From NCBI RefSeq assembly GCF_021018805.1, contig NC_086248.1:63001985-63065984 (forward strand): 64,000 bases of DNA. The letters are read 5' to 3'. Made by a program: the position numbers and the translations under genes. The stretch's first letter is position 1. The number at the start of each line of letters is the position of its first letter. Shown piece by piece: positions 26,601 through 39,442 of the stretch. The notes under the pieces were generated by a model, which was not told where the DNA came from, did no database searches, and worked only from the letters and a program-made list of their open reading frames with translations. Origin of the DNA: Prinia subflava. Taxonomy: Eukaryota; Chordata; Aves; Passeriformes; Cisticolidae.

Positions 26601-29600
26601 CCTCAGTAACAGTAGTGTGTTTAAACACCACTGATAAAATCTATGCAATGCTGGGGATGTGAGTTAAGCTAATAGGGTGGGGAGGAAGCCAAGGTACTGT
26701 GGAGGTGGGGGAGAGAAATACTGACTTACAACACGACGTAGGGGTGATTCATTTACATTACAGCATAAAAAAACATTAATGTTTCTGAGGCTGTTTCTTA
26801 GCACAGTGGGAAAAGATGAAAATAAATGCAAAAATTTAAGATGGATAAAATGAATAGTGTTTCCATCCTGCTGTGTTTAAGGCAGTATGTGTAAATAGAT
26901 ATGTTTAACTATAAACCTGAATAAATGGAATCAAAACATGTATCTGCTAAATGTTAGGGAACATCATATGCTATTAAATATACATTTTAAAGTAGAAAGG
27001 AATGAACTCATGGAACAATAGCTTGATTTTCTCTAAGATATGACTTTTGGTCTGTGACCTTTAAGACTACAGCTAACACCCTTTCAATTATCATCCATAG
27101 AAAAATCAATTATTCTGTACTATGCAGAAATAAGAATGAACTTCCCATTCATTCTAAGATCTTTCTGGGATCAAAATAAAAATTACAACAGATTTATTCT
27201 CAGGTATCTCAGTTTGATCTAAAGATATAAATGTTCCTGCAGAGCTAAGTATAGTTAATCCATGTTTGATTGTTGCAAGACTGACTATTTCAGTCTCAAT
27301 ATTAGCACTAATGTTATTGCAGGGTTTACGCAGATCTTAAGGAAAAAAAGAAAGCTCTTGCAAATCTTGTTGACTTTAATGAGGCGTTGTGACTCATTGG
27401 TGTTAAAGCAGGGTGTGAGTGCACAGCACAGCAGCAAAGGCAGGACAGGAATCTCCTTGGACCTGCTCTCTGCATGGATATGCTGGCTGGGAGGGGACAT
27501 GACTGCTGTGCTTTTGGCTTCCAGGATAACCACACCCACTGCCTCACTCCAGATATCATCCCTTCGCTCTCCACAGGATTTGAGTTGACAAATCGAACTG
27601 CCCATCTGTGGGCATAGCATCACTAGGTTAGTAAAAGGCTGTCAATTCAAAACCTTTCCCAAGCCTTACAAAGAGGGAAATGTTCAACACAAATAACTCC
27701 TTGCTTTAGCTGGGAAATATTAATATAACATTTTCCAAAACACCTAAATCCTTCACTTAAAAGGCTGTCTACTATTAATATTTTAGGAGTAATGTGGGAA
27801 TATAAAAAGAGTTTGATGGAAGCCAAACCTTGTCTCCTGGAAAAATAAGAAGCTCTGGTATCTTGGATGAAAACCCCTCCCTCCTATGACTGAGACTTCA
27901 AATGAGAAGCAAATCACTTTCCTCACCCCTCCACTGGCACCTGCTCTCCCTGGGGAAATGAGGAGCCACCAGAGGCAGGCTGTACTTTCTTTCCCCACCA
28001 TGAGCTTGCTTCACCTATCCTTCTGAATGAAAAATAGCCCCCAGGAGATGGTAGGGCTGACTTATTGTGTAAATCACATTGACAGGAAGAACCTGGGTCA
28101 GGGTTGAAGGGAAACCAGAACAGGGAGAAAAGGGGACCTCAGGAGTCCGGGGCAGGAACTGCTGCTGGGAGAGGAGTGAGCACATGTGGCATTTGAAGCA
28201 ACCTGATCTGGGGCAGAATAGGACATCTGGAAGGACAAATACCTTATTTTACTTGTCCCTACATGAATTGTCAAACAAAGTAAAAATAAGTCACAATTAT
28301 AATCAATGTGCAAGTTCTAAAGCACTGGAACTCTTTAAAATCTCAGAATCTGGGGCAAGTTGGACAATCTGGAGGTTAAATTTCTTCCTAAAATGAGACA
28401 CAGTCTTCCAGGTCATTTAGGAACTTGCAATTACTGAGTTATATAAGCAGATATTCTGTGCACTTTCAATAACAAAATTCTGAAGGTGTCTTTGATAAGT
28501 AGTTTCACAGTATGAATATTTTACCCCATAAAATTTTGCTTAAAGAAAGTTAAAGGAAGACTGCCTTGTGAAGCAATATTTTTAGAAGGAATAATTGAAA
28601 ATAACTTTGCAATCTACAGCAAGTTCCTAATCAGATAAACAAGACATTTTTCTTGCCCTTATCAAACCCCCAGTAAAATGCCAGGTCACAGCAATCTGAT
28701 AGTTCAGAAGTCTTGATTCATAAAAGCTTAGGGTACCCGCTGCCTACAAGCTCTGTGTACATGTGCATGCACGTGTGTATATATTCAGTAATAACAACAG
28801 GATTTGGTAGATCTGAGAGTTCTTGCTTCTTTCAAGGCTCAGCTTTCTGATGGAAAATACTTTGTTCAAACCTCAGTTTTTTACTATGCTTCCCACATCC
28901 AAGAAGTTGTTAAGGTTATTCATTTCTTTCCCATAGCTGAAGACATATTTTCCATGGAGCCTGATAATGGTGCCCAACGTCAAAGCTCAAACTGAATTGA
29001 TGGATTAGTTACTCTGTTCCACTCCAGTCACAGTCTGTAGGGGAAACCAGGCATTTCTATTAATGCCTGTGCATTGCCAGATTTCCAAACAGGGCTGCTG
29101 TTTGTGCAGACCTCTCTGGAATGAATCCTGTGTGTAAACAGACCTTCTCCAGCTGGAAGCTGAACAAATCCCAATATTGTTATCTCTCAAAAAGCTAAAC
29201 CTTCCTTGTCAGCACCTCTTTTGGTAAAAAGGAATTGTAAACCTCTGTATCTACACAAACTGTTTCCAGTAATCTGTAGCAGTAGTTTCCATGTAGCTAA
29301 TATACCCAGGAATATTTATAAGGGTTGAGCTTTTAGCATAAAACTAACGTTGATCGTCAGTACCACTTTTACAACTGGATTTTTCACAATTTCCACATTA
29401 CTGGATATTGATTGGACAAATGGGATTGGAACAGCAACAGAAATATATTCAAGTTACTGAGTCTTGGTATCACACTGGTGTCCAATGTCATATTCTCATG
29501 GGTTGGGCACAGGCTTTGAGAAGGCACATAGCTCATCACAAGCTCAGATTCACATGGAAATCAAAGACATCTCAAAAATAAGACACCAGACTATCAATAG

Positions 29601-32600
29601 GGGCTTTAGAAGAGTTCTGTCTTTGTGTTCAACCAGGCAACAAATGCTTATCAGAATCTCAGACAAAGGACACAATAGTGTTATCCTGAATATGACAGGA
29701 AGGCTGTTTTGAAGACTAGTTCTTCAAAACTGAGAGGGGGAAGAACAACTTTTTTAAAAGCCAATTTTCTGTCATCTGAAACTGATGTCTGCTGATTTAA
29801 TTCAAAAAACAAAATAACATTATTGCAGATAAAAGAACAAAAACTAATCATGTAAAGGTAAGACTACTAAATAAACAAATATGGGCCATGCACTGGTTGA
29901 CTGATGCATGAATGCAGGAAGCAAATCTTCCTTTTGCTTCCTAGTCCTGGCTATTTTTAGATTTGACACTGCTTTATAGGAATGGGTATCTCCCTTCTTC
30001 AGACAAGAACAAGACCATGTGAAATAGAGAATTTTTCTCTCTGCTTCATTCCTGCAACTGGGAGTACAATTCCTGCTGAGAGTCTTTGACTGGCACCATA
30101 GCAAATCACTCCTTATTCAACAGCAAAAATATATCAGGCAAGTGGCTGTGAGTGACATTTTGTTCCAGTCTCCTTCTAGGACAAAGAAGCATTCTTGGGA
30201 AGGTAATAAAAAGATAATTTATCTCTAAATAAATAAACAATCATCTCTCAAAATGTCCATCACATTCCTTGTTTTTCATCTTTTGATTCCAGGGTGTTTC
30301 TACATTTGGTGAAGAGTTTAGCAAAACATATATATACACCTGGAATAGGGACCATAGAGAGGTGGAATAGAGAGAGATTTTATTGAATAGTATGTTTGCA
30401 GAGGAAGACTTCTACAGGATGGGTGCATGTGCTAAAAAAAATAAAATATGTAAAGATTCTTCTACAATACATTTTCATTCTATAGGAAGCATTAAAAGGT
30501 CAGTTCTCAGTTCATTTTATACAACTCAGCCATAACAGGCAGTTCAACCTTCCCAGTGTCTGGGTTCCAGTAAAAAAAAAGAGCTTAATATGAAAAATAT
30601 GAAAAGCAAAACCACATGAGACAGCAAGAGTTACAACCAGTGAGCAAAACCCCAAATCCCTGCCCAATTAACATCAGTGCAAATAAAATTTCATAGATAG
30701 AGCTGTTTGTTTATTTGATCTTTCTTTCTCTAAGAAAAGCACAAAAAGTGATGGGAGAAGTCAGAGATACAGAAATTTTCTGACAGAAGAAAGTTTTCAG
30801 TAATGACAGTTCAAATATTTGTAAAAAATTACTAGCGCACAGAGCACTATGTGTGCTTTCTAGCTGATCTAAAGGCCTTCCTTCCCTTTTTCTGTGCCTT
30901 GCACTTTACCATAACCACAATACTATCTTACACAGTTTTCACAAGTAAAAAGTTTGCTAATGACCAAGCCTGGGGGAATGGATATGGCCACAGCATTCTC
31001 CTGAGTTACAAAAACTCATGAGTTTGACTGAGAGTTTTATTCATTTTTACTTCTCTGTTCATACTGTACAATTGTGGTTCCTTTTTTGCTGTTCCTTTCA
31101 CGCTATTGTCAGCTCTCCTCTGGCTCCTTAAATAAATCCTCAGCTAAATCCCAAGTGTAAAGACCATACATTTTTTTTCATCTGAACTGATAGTATTTTA
31201 GGTATATTTGTGATGCCTTTACTTCTACAATACCCTTTATTCTCTGTCTTTAATTTATACAGTTTCTCCAAAGAAATCATCAAGTGCAAAGGCAAGCAGC
31301 CAGATGTGGAAGTTGTGATTTTGTATAAGCATTACATATATTGTGATTGATCACTCAGACTAACAAATAGCAAGAGTTTAGAACTCAAGAGAGACATCTC
31401 TTAATGACGTGAGAGCAGAATACTTAAGTCAAATACTTAAGACATACACTTTTGGTTAATTCTAACACAGTTTACAAAGTGGGTCCCTGAGCTCCAAGAC
31501 AAAGGAAACTAGTTTTCTTATGAACGTCAGTGTCTAAGATATAACCTATTACTGGAACTTTTCCGAGGCTGAGCATTCATAAAGTATTTCTCCAGAGCAT
31601 AGGGTCTTTGGTGTCTTATAAAGGCTGAATTCACAGTGCAGTTTTTTCATATTTGGAAGGGAATTGATACCCACCTTTAAGCCCCTTACCTACTTAGCCC
31701 AAATCCTATGGCAACTTCATAATCTGTAAACTTTACCCTTTGGTCACCTTTGGTTAGTATCAGGAAACTAATGCAAAAGCTGTTCAGTAGGTGTGAAAAA
31801 CAAGTGGGCACACAGCTTTGAGATGTGTGTGTGCCACATACATGTAGCCACACATTGAGCATAAGCATGTAAGCCTTATTTTCCTTTGAAACTGCAATAA
31901 GATAAATGGATACTTGGCCAACTGGGCTTAATAGTTTCTCTACCTGTCAATATGTTTTTCCCCAAGATTACACAGATTAGCGATACAAGCTTTGCAGTGT
32001 GCAAAGTCTAGACTGTGAAGGGTGAAAGACAATCCAGAGAGGGGAAAAATTCCAATGTTTAAGATCCATTTGCTGACAGAAATGCACCAATAACATCTCA
32101 TTTTTTACTGCAACTTCAGTCTGTTTCCCTCAGCTGTGCAAAGCTGTGGGAGTGACAAGCTGATCAAGATGTTACATCTCAAAACAGTACCTAACTGCTG
32201 AAGATTTTATAATGCAAAAAAAAAAAACAAAAAAAACCAACCCAAACAAACAAAGAAAGAAAACCCACCTGGAGATACTTACTGAAACAAACAACTCTGC
32301 CCTCTCACTTTCAACAACAGCAATATGAACACCACATTTACCATTTCCAGTATATAAGGAACCTGGGAAATCACTGAATGCTATGTGATAAGCCTTGCAA
32401 AGATACCAGCTGGAGTAGCATGTTCTGATTTTAGAAGAAAAAGGAAGATTGATTCTATGAGAAGAAAAACTAAACAAATAAGTTTTAAAAGCTTGAGCTT
32501 TCTATCGGAATGAGGCAAATACGGAACAGGGCCATGGCTACAATGCAAAACTGTATAAAGATGGACAACTATTTAAGGTGAAGGACAATGCCAACCTAAG

Positions 32601-33020
32601 GACATTGATCCATGAATAAAACTAATCATGTTGTCTTCCAGCTGTAAGAACACTGGAACACTCAATGGCCTCTCTGTATGGACAGTGGGTTTTAAAATGT
32701 CTGCTTTTATTTGATAATTGTTCTGTTTATGAGATTTTATTACATCTTTGCCTTGAAAGAAACTGAAGAGGCAGATGATGTTCACCATTCTTCCTGTGAA
32801 ATCTTATGGACTCTTGCAGTACTGGTGCTGAAATGCAGCAGACTAAAGGCATAACTGAAAGCCTAAGGGGGATTTCCAAAGAGAAATTTTCTGACACTTG
32901 CAGTATTGCAAACAAAATATTATTTTCTATTCTAAGCTTCAAAGAGGAAGAATAAGAATCTTCACTATGCCTATAACTCTGTGCTGCAAACAATTAACAT
33001 CTCCCTTCAAGAGATGCAAA
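26601..33020. other. Gene-free AT-rich stretch
   Basis: No exon or transposon was recognised. Overlapping frames of 108 and 112 codons on opposite strands at 27262-27623 lie in a slightly GC-richer patch and show no domain. A further 105-codon frame (28079-28396, plus) overlaps a purine-rich stretch. All are treated as chance frames. An A/C-rich tract at 32216 is listed separately. Confidence 0.5.
32216..32263. repeat. A-rich low-complexity tract (A/AC type)
   Basis: A runs interrupted by C, with AAAC-like and AAAG-like short units. The complementary strand reads as a Phe/Val-rich open frame, a composition artefact. Confidence 0.85.
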
Positions 33021-33345
33021 CATAGAATTACAGAATGGTTTGGGCTGTATGATCATCTATTTCCAACACCCTGTCATGCGCAGGGACATCTTCCATTAGA
33101 CCAGGTTGCTCAAAACTCCATCCACCTTGACCTGGAACATTCCCGAGGATAGGGCATCCACAACTTTCCTGGGTAACCTGCAGTCTATCACAGGTTTTGT
33201 TCCTAATTTCCAAAAACTTACCTTCTTTCAGTTTAAAGCTGTTAACCACTACTTACCCTTGCAAAAAGTCAATCTGCAGCTTTTTTATAGGTCTCGTTTA
33301 GATATTGACCTCCATTCAGCTCTACAGACCGCTTCTCAATTCCAC
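33021..33345 (-). mobile_element. CR1: CR1 LINE, old 5'-truncated copy
   Basis: The plus strand opens with CATAGAATTACAGAATGGTT, the reverse complement of the CR1 tail and adjoining 3' end. It continues through clear CR1 blocks: 'gatcatctatttccaacacc', 'agaccaggttgctcaaa', 'gggcatccacaactttcctgg', then 'cttctttcagtttaaagc' and 'cccttgcaaaaagtc'. Small deletions are evident, for example after GGTAACCTG near 33180, and the copy is more diverged than the one at 8671, so it is older. The upstream limit is uncertain because similarity fades between 33300 and 33370. Confidence 0.9.
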
Positions 33346-34364
33346 CATTATTTCCCTTTCACAAGGTTTGGTCTCCTAGAAAACATCTACAGTTGTGGGA
33401 TTTTTAATTATTATTCCAAAGAATGCTGTTACCTACCAACACTTCTGCCTGTATGCTCACTTATATCATCTTGCAAGTTTGCCTCGGTTACTGGCCTAAA
33501 AACCTCATAAATTCATAATACATTCACTGTGAAAATTAAAATCCTACTGCTTGCAAAAGTGTTAAGGTTTAGCGTTTGAGAGTCTGATCTTTGCAGAGTA
33601 GTACAAACTTTTTGAAGTCAAGAAGTCTATTTCCCAGCTCAAAGCAGAATCAATAACACTCCAGTTTTTCTGACTGATGAGCGTTATTTCCTCAATTCCC
33701 AGATTTTGATCCTACCCAGGTACTGTGTTAGGAATCATAAAGTTGACAGTAGTGTCTAAGACTTAAGCAAATATTCAAACCAATGATTTCATTTGTAAGC
33801 AGTAAAGTTCTTCTGATGATTGCTAAGTCAATATTAAACAAGCTGAAATCATTTAAGTTCTAGCCAACAGAGGTTCAAGTTAAAGGATTGTGTTATAGCA
33901 CACCAGCAGCCATATCCAAATTTATCCATGCTAAATAATAATTTTAAGACACAGTACATGATTAAGCACCAGTATGTATTTTTATCATCCTTTGTGACTC
34001 CTCAGTAGTGCAGAGATACCCAATTGGCTATTTTTAAATGAAAGCTTAAACTCTTGATCTTTTAGGTGTGTTTATGGTTATTTGAAGAAGTGTAAACTAA
34101 ATAGCCTGCTGAAATATTACATTTCAAAAGACCATCAAAAATGAGCAGAAAGGCTAAGAGTCCTTATTGTACATGAACTAGATGAGCACTTCAGCTGCAT
34201 TCTGCTTTTAACTACATTTAAATCACCTCTAATACCTAGAAATAAAATGTGATTTAGGAAGGAAAACACAGTTTGAATTCTGCATTTAGGTATGAGAGAA
34301 AAAAGCCAACAAATAGGGAAAAATGTCAAAAAAAGCATTTTTAGACCTAGTCTTACTGTTGGGC
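33346..34364. other. AT-rich non-coding DNA
   Basis: Unique-looking sequence between the CR1 copy and the CpG cluster. No gene or repeat was recognised. Confidence 0.5.
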
Positions 34365-34810
34365 TGCAGCAGGCGTGTTCTTCATGTCACAGGCTAAGAT
34401 TATGAGATGTCTGCCTGAGCTTTCCCTTAATAACAATGTTGCGAACCCAGACTTTCTTAAAAATAGAAGTTTGTTCTTTTTTCGAGAAAACAATGAACTG
34501 TTTTGGAGCAGATGTACAGAGCTCGGCGAGATGAGTCATCAGCTGTGCTCAGCTACAGTGGCTTCATCTGCAAACGCGCTCAGAGGAGAAGCCACTCGAG
34601 GGTTGGTGCAGGAGCAGCCGATCTACGGAGAGCTAATCACACTGGGCTATTCTTGGAGGAACACCGTGTTTGTACCTAATGACAAGAGATACCAATTACT
34701 GCCTCTGCTTGGAGAAATGAGCCGATCTGCGCGGTTATTTAATGGTGCTCTCTGCAAAGACTCTCTTCAGAATACTGGAACCTGTAATTTTCTAGCACTG
34801 ACCCGATCTG
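34365..34810. promoter_or_regulatory. Local CpG cluster; candidate promoter, exon or enhancer core
   Basis: Counting by eye, about 15 CpG dinucleotides fall between 34374 and 34805, including CTCGGCGAG (34522-34530), AACGCGCT (34573-34580) and GATCTGCGCGG (34724-34734), against very few in the flanking kilobases. GCCGATCT occurs twice (34618 and 34722). An AP-1 consensus TGAGTCA lies at 34532-34538. An open frame of 147 codons (34375-34818, plus) spans the cluster, with an alternative internal ATG in GCGAGATGAGTC at 34531. No domain is recognisable. A TTCTTCATGTCACAG acceptor-like sequence ends at 34392. The region could be an unmethylated regulatory element, a promoter or first exon of an unannotated transcript, or a conserved enhancer. 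Confidence 0.4.
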
Positions 34811-34818
34811 GCAGCTGA
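34375..34818 (+). other. Uncertain 147-codon open frame over the CpG cluster
   Basis: Second-longest frame in the window, coinciding with the CpG cluster. The predicted peptide starts MFFMSQAKIM, has no signal peptide that I trust, no transmembrane segment and no recognised domain. It has a stretch GYSWRNTVFVPNDKRY in its second half. A coding role is possible but unsupported. Locally higher GC also lowers the stop-codon rate and would lengthen frames by chance. Confidence 0.15.
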
Positions 34819-34869
34819 GCATTCTGCAGTGTGAAGGCATATCTGCTTAACTTAAGCTTGTTTTCTCCA

Positions 34870-35010
34870 CAGTAGACATCCAGTGCCCAGCATACTAACT
34901 ATGCATATTATAATATGTCATTTGCATAAGGTTGCATTAAATTCAGGAAAATGGATTAAAATCTGCATTTTACTGACAACTGTTTGCATGATATCTCTCT
35001 TATGAGGAAA
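34870..35010. promoter_or_regulatory. Octamer/homeodomain-motif-rich AT segment
   Basis: Just downstream of the CpG cluster are the POU octamer ATTTGCAT (34920-34927), a TATGCATATTA POU/homeodomain-like word (34900-34910) and a second TTTGCATGATA word near 34984. Dense, non-repetitive motifs of this type are common in vertebrate conserved non-coding enhancers. Motifs are seen directly, and function is inference. Confidence 0.35.
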
Positions 35011-35558
35011 TGAAAGATATCCCATCAGATTTCTACTAATGTAAATAAATTACACCAACTTTAAACATGAAGAATATAGGGGTGAATAACCTTATAACCA
35101 AAATAAACATTGTAATCTCATTCCCCCGATGTACAAATTAAAAGCCATTTATTGTAGAAACTTCTGTTTCATAAGTGAGTACTAGCAACATAAAAAAAGG
35201 AATAACATAATGGAGCATCCCTACTATTAAATCCATAACTTTCTCAAACCATTCCATTGTTTTCTAAAATTTCTCTTTTGTGACTGTTATTGAAAAGTTT
35301 CACTTCACCTTTAAAGTTCTTCAAAGTCAACTGTGGTGCCTCTATATTATGTGCCTTTTTTTAATAGATATAAAGCAAATTATATACATTTAAAGAAGGA
35401 CATATGGCAAAAGATAGGCAAAGAAACTTGTATGATTTATTCACATAATTTTGAAGCAGCATATTTAAAATTTTGTCCTATTAACATCCATTGCCCACCT
35501 AATTACTATAAGTAATTGACAGCTCTCATTAGGAAGAGACAAAACTAAAGGGAATTAG

Positions 35559-35684
35559 GGTCTTGATCTTGCAATTGGATTTCCATGAGCCAATGTCTTC
35601 GTTGTCTGGAGCCTCTTTGGCATATGTGGGGTCGGTCTGGATTCAGGAGTCCATCTGTGAAAATGTGGTTGCAAGATCAGGGCC
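35559..35684. mobile_element. Palindromic MITE-like relic, copy 2
   Basis: Terminal inverted repeats: the left arm GGTCTTGATCTTGCAATT (35559-35576) pairs with the reverse complement of the right arm GGTTGCAAGATCAGGGCC (35667-35684) at 14 of 18 bases, with an 11-base perfect core TGATCTTGCAA. Total length is about 126 bases with no coding capacity, as expected for a miniature inverted-repeat DNA transposon. It resembles the relic at 301-390. The 10-mer GGGAATTAGG occurs on both sides (35550-35559 and 35698-35707), which could be a relic of a duplication at insertion but is not flush with the right arm. The family name is not certain. Confidence 0.6.
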
Positions 35685-35707
35685 TAAGTGACATCATGGG
35701 AATTAGG

Positions 35708-38700
35708 CAGATTCTGTTATTTGGAAAAGATCTGCTCTAAAGTTACATAGCCAGTTAAAAATTACCAATTGCCATGAAACAGAAGAAATATATGATATTT
35801 TGCTACCCAAATTTGGAAAATACTCCACATGACCCATCTATTAACTGAAATCTGAAAGCAGAGGAACAGATAATTTTGAAAACTTATTGTTTACACTTTT
35901 GATGCAATTAGTGAATGTGGGTTTTTAAGTTATTATTGCTATTTAAATGCTGTTGGGGAGATAAATACTGAATTCCTGTTGCCAGTAATAAAATTCGTTC
36001 ATGCAACTTCCCCCCACATCTTTTACAATGTAGCCCTCCAGCTCTAATCATGCATCTGGAGAATATTATTCTTTTTAGCTAATAGCCAGTTTTAAGATCA
36101 AATGTACTATATCATACCTATTCAAAATAACTTCCCTCTTAGTTTACCCACATCCATCTGAGTCAAGTTTACCCATGGACTAAATAGCTGTAAGTCCAAT
36201 TGTGGTGTTGTGGCTAATGCAGGACAAAGCAATAGTGCATGTTACACATGCCAATTATGTGATAGGAAAATAATGAAAGTGGTGTGCCAGAGAGAATATA
36301 TAAGAAACTATTATCGGAAATACATGCAAGGAGAAGCTATAAAATACCTTACCAAAGATAAAAGCTTATTTCACTGGATTTCTGGCAGACTAACTGACCC
36401 ACACATACAGGCAAGTGCTCCAGCCTTTCTGTATTCACTTTTAGAATCATCCCCTCCTTGAACTTGCTCATTTACTTTCATAGTATGTATGATCTATGCA
36501 CTAAATAGATGCAAAATCAATTTTGATACAACTTTTTTTTCATATATAAGATAATTACTCATGGGGTAATTGCCACTGTATTTAACCACATTCTAACACC
36601 TGGAATAACAGATTTTTATGGTTGGATCAGGAAAGCAGCTGAACTCATGAAGCTCGTGGCTTCATACTTTGTACCCTTACTGCAGAAATACTGGGTGAAG
36701 AGAGACTTCTCTGCCTCCACAGCTACACTTGCACCCTTCCACAAGAATTTTACCTCTGCTTCATGTGCTTCACACCTGATGAAAACTTCCCCTTATGTTT
36801 GCAGCTTCATCTCAAGAATTCTACCTGTTTGAGATACAAAAGAATTGATTGGCAGATGCCAATTGTCATTATCCACACAAGAAGTGGGAAAGTAGTTCCT
36901 TTCTCATGGAGCAGTTAGGTATTTTGCTCAGCTTGCATTTTCTTCTCATCTGAGTTTATTCAGGCCTGTCTCATCTACCCACCCCTTGTAGCACAGATGA
37001 CACAAACTCACTGGCATTGCTTCCTTTCCAAAGAGATCAAAATGTTCCCTCAAGTACTGCAAAACTGTGGAGGGCATATTCTTTTTGAAATGCTTTTACA
37101 AAAACATACCCCATGAAGGTCATATTTTACTTCTGTGTATGTTTCCTGGTCTTGTATTTGAACAGGAGAAAGGAACGCCCAGGAAATAAATAGAGTGGAA
37201 TTTGTATTGTCTATTCTGTAAGGTCACTGTGCACTGGGTAGTTGGCTTAAAAAATAAAACACCAAAAGGAAAAAAAAACTTTTTCAACACTTTATGTGTA
37301 GGGCATGAAGAATGATAGCCTGTATCATAAATATCTTCTTGCAGCTGGGCATGTAGAAGAGGGCTGAGAAGAATGAAGTCTATTATACTGCAAGAAATAT
37401 GCAAGAAAATCAGATTTTACAGGAAGATCAGAATACTCACTCTTAGAGCTCTATGATCAACTACTTTTGAGCATACTGGCAGAACTGAAAAATAAAATGC
37501 TGGACTTGAAAATAAGACATCTTGGTTTTCCTCACAAAAAGAGATTTTTTTTTTCTTAGTCAAATTAATGATCATTTCATATCATTTTTATATAAATCAA
37601 GCACTAAAACTCAATCATAGCACTCAGCTTAAATGATAATAGGTTCAAATAGACCTATTCTTCAATCCTGTCTGAGAATTACATTGTAGATAGCAATTGA
37701 GATAACTTATCTACACTGTCATACATCAAAAAATCTGCAGATAGTAGTGCTACTAAATGTATACTAATAAAAATAATAAAAGTATATATTACTCAAAGAG
37801 TTAGCTTGCTGGGGAGAAGACGGAAAAAACTTTCAATGCCAAAGGGGAGAAAATCATAAGCAATGCTTTTCAAATCTTGGCTAGTAATTACCACTTATTC
37901 CAAGACAAATTGCTGGCAGGTTAAAGAAAAGAGGTCTTGATCCTTTACTTAATGGAATTGTTATTGTGAATTTGACTGAGAGGGCTACCACTATTTCTTC
38001 TAAATCAGAAGCCAGAAATGCAAGACAGGGCTTCTGACCTACCTAGCCCCATTTTAGTATTCAATTTAGCAGGTCAAACATAGCAGTCACAACTGTGAAA
38101 AAAGTACTTTGTTCTGGTATCAGATGCTTTCTCTTGTCTTATTTCCTCATTCACAGCACTTATGCTTTTAAAATTCTTGGTAATAGAGCTAGTCCAGAAA
38201 ACATGCTTGGAATATGAGAGAAATGCACAGCAACAGAAAAATGCATAACTTACAAAAGATGAGTGGTCTTGGCTGAGCCTCTTCAGCTTTCTCAAAGGCA
38301 GAAAGTTCCTGCCAAGTAAAAAACTGGGAAACCTCCTCAAGTAAAGCCTTTGTTTATCCTGTGCCTCAAAGTAACTGACTCATGTCCCCTGCAGCTCAGG
38401 CTAAGCTTCCTCCTTTTTTTCATTGGAAGCACCAGCACCAACCTGGGACCAGCAGGCCTGCAGGGAACAAGGGCCAAACATCAGTGGGACAGGAGGGAAA
38501 AGCCTTCTCCAGTGTCTTGGCAGGGCGGGGATGAAGAGAAAGCACAACCACATTGTGTGTTCCCATCTTTTACTTTTGACACCTCTCTCACACCACTTTC
38601 AACATGGCACAGAAAATAGCACTTCTGTGGCAGGGGGAAAAATATTTCTTCATCAACTCTTATAGGTTTTTAAGAATAAATTTCAAAAAACTAGATCTTG

Positions 38701-39407
38701 CTTTTTGTGACATACTGATTCCAGAATGCAACCTCTGAGTAAAAATGTCTTTTAATTTATATGAAGAAAAACTGAATGTACAACAGATGTTCCACTATAT
38801 ATACACATATGTATGTTTATAGCATGCTCTCTCCCACTCTCTCTATGCATATCTTACAAAGACTATTATCTAATTTAAGTAACTTAACAGTGGGCTGTTC
38901 TGACATTGCATATAAATTGCCAATACGAGCAAGTAAGAGGTTCCAACCCAGGAACCCTGTGCTAACACCCATGTTTCATTTTTCAATGGGCAATATCATT
39001 ACTTTAATACTCTTGAGTGATTAGGGTACTTTAGAAGGTTAGTGCAGGAATGCTAACTATGTTCCTGGCAGAAGCTGAGGAACACGGCCTGTCATGGCAT
39101 TATAATTTCAAAGGGATTATACCAACATAAATTGAGAGCCATCAAGCTGTGACTGTATGGTTATATACATTGCTACAAATGTAGAACGGGTTCAGTCTGT
39201 AGAGGTAAACACATCTGTTAAATAAATGACATGGCAATCCTGTTCTCTGCAAAAATACAAAATGAGAGGAAAACACAAATATGTACAGGAAAACTTACTG
39301 CTTAACTGTGTTCTCTCTGCTATCTACATAAATCTATGCACATCTTCCAATGAATATGGCATGGTATTTACCTTTCACACAGGAATGAGGCAAGACATAA
39401 TTTTAAT
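35708..39407. other. AT-rich non-coding DNA, no gene recognised
   Basis: No exon or clear repeat. A slightly GC-richer patch at 38420-38600 opens two overlapping plus-strand frames (89 and 80 codons) without recognisable content. A T-rich run lies near 37550. Confidence 0.5.
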
Positions 39408-39442
39408 AGTGTTTGCAAAGTGCTATATAAGTGCAAATGATT
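39408..39442 (+). mobile_element. Ancient LINE 3'-tail relic (L2/CR1-L3-like), short
   Basis: The stretch AGTGTTTGCAAAGTGCTATA then TAAGTGCAAATGATT looks like the end of an old vertebrate LINE (pattern TTTGTAAAGTGCT...GCTATATAAATGCAAAT). It shares GTGTTTGCAAAG with the reverse complement of the relic at 22092-22151. It is too short for a firm family call. Confidence 0.4.

Noticed and set aside
27262..27623. Overlapping 108- and 112-codon frames on opposite strands
   Set aside because: Neither shows a domain or codon signature, and they mirror each other in a slightly GC-richer patch.
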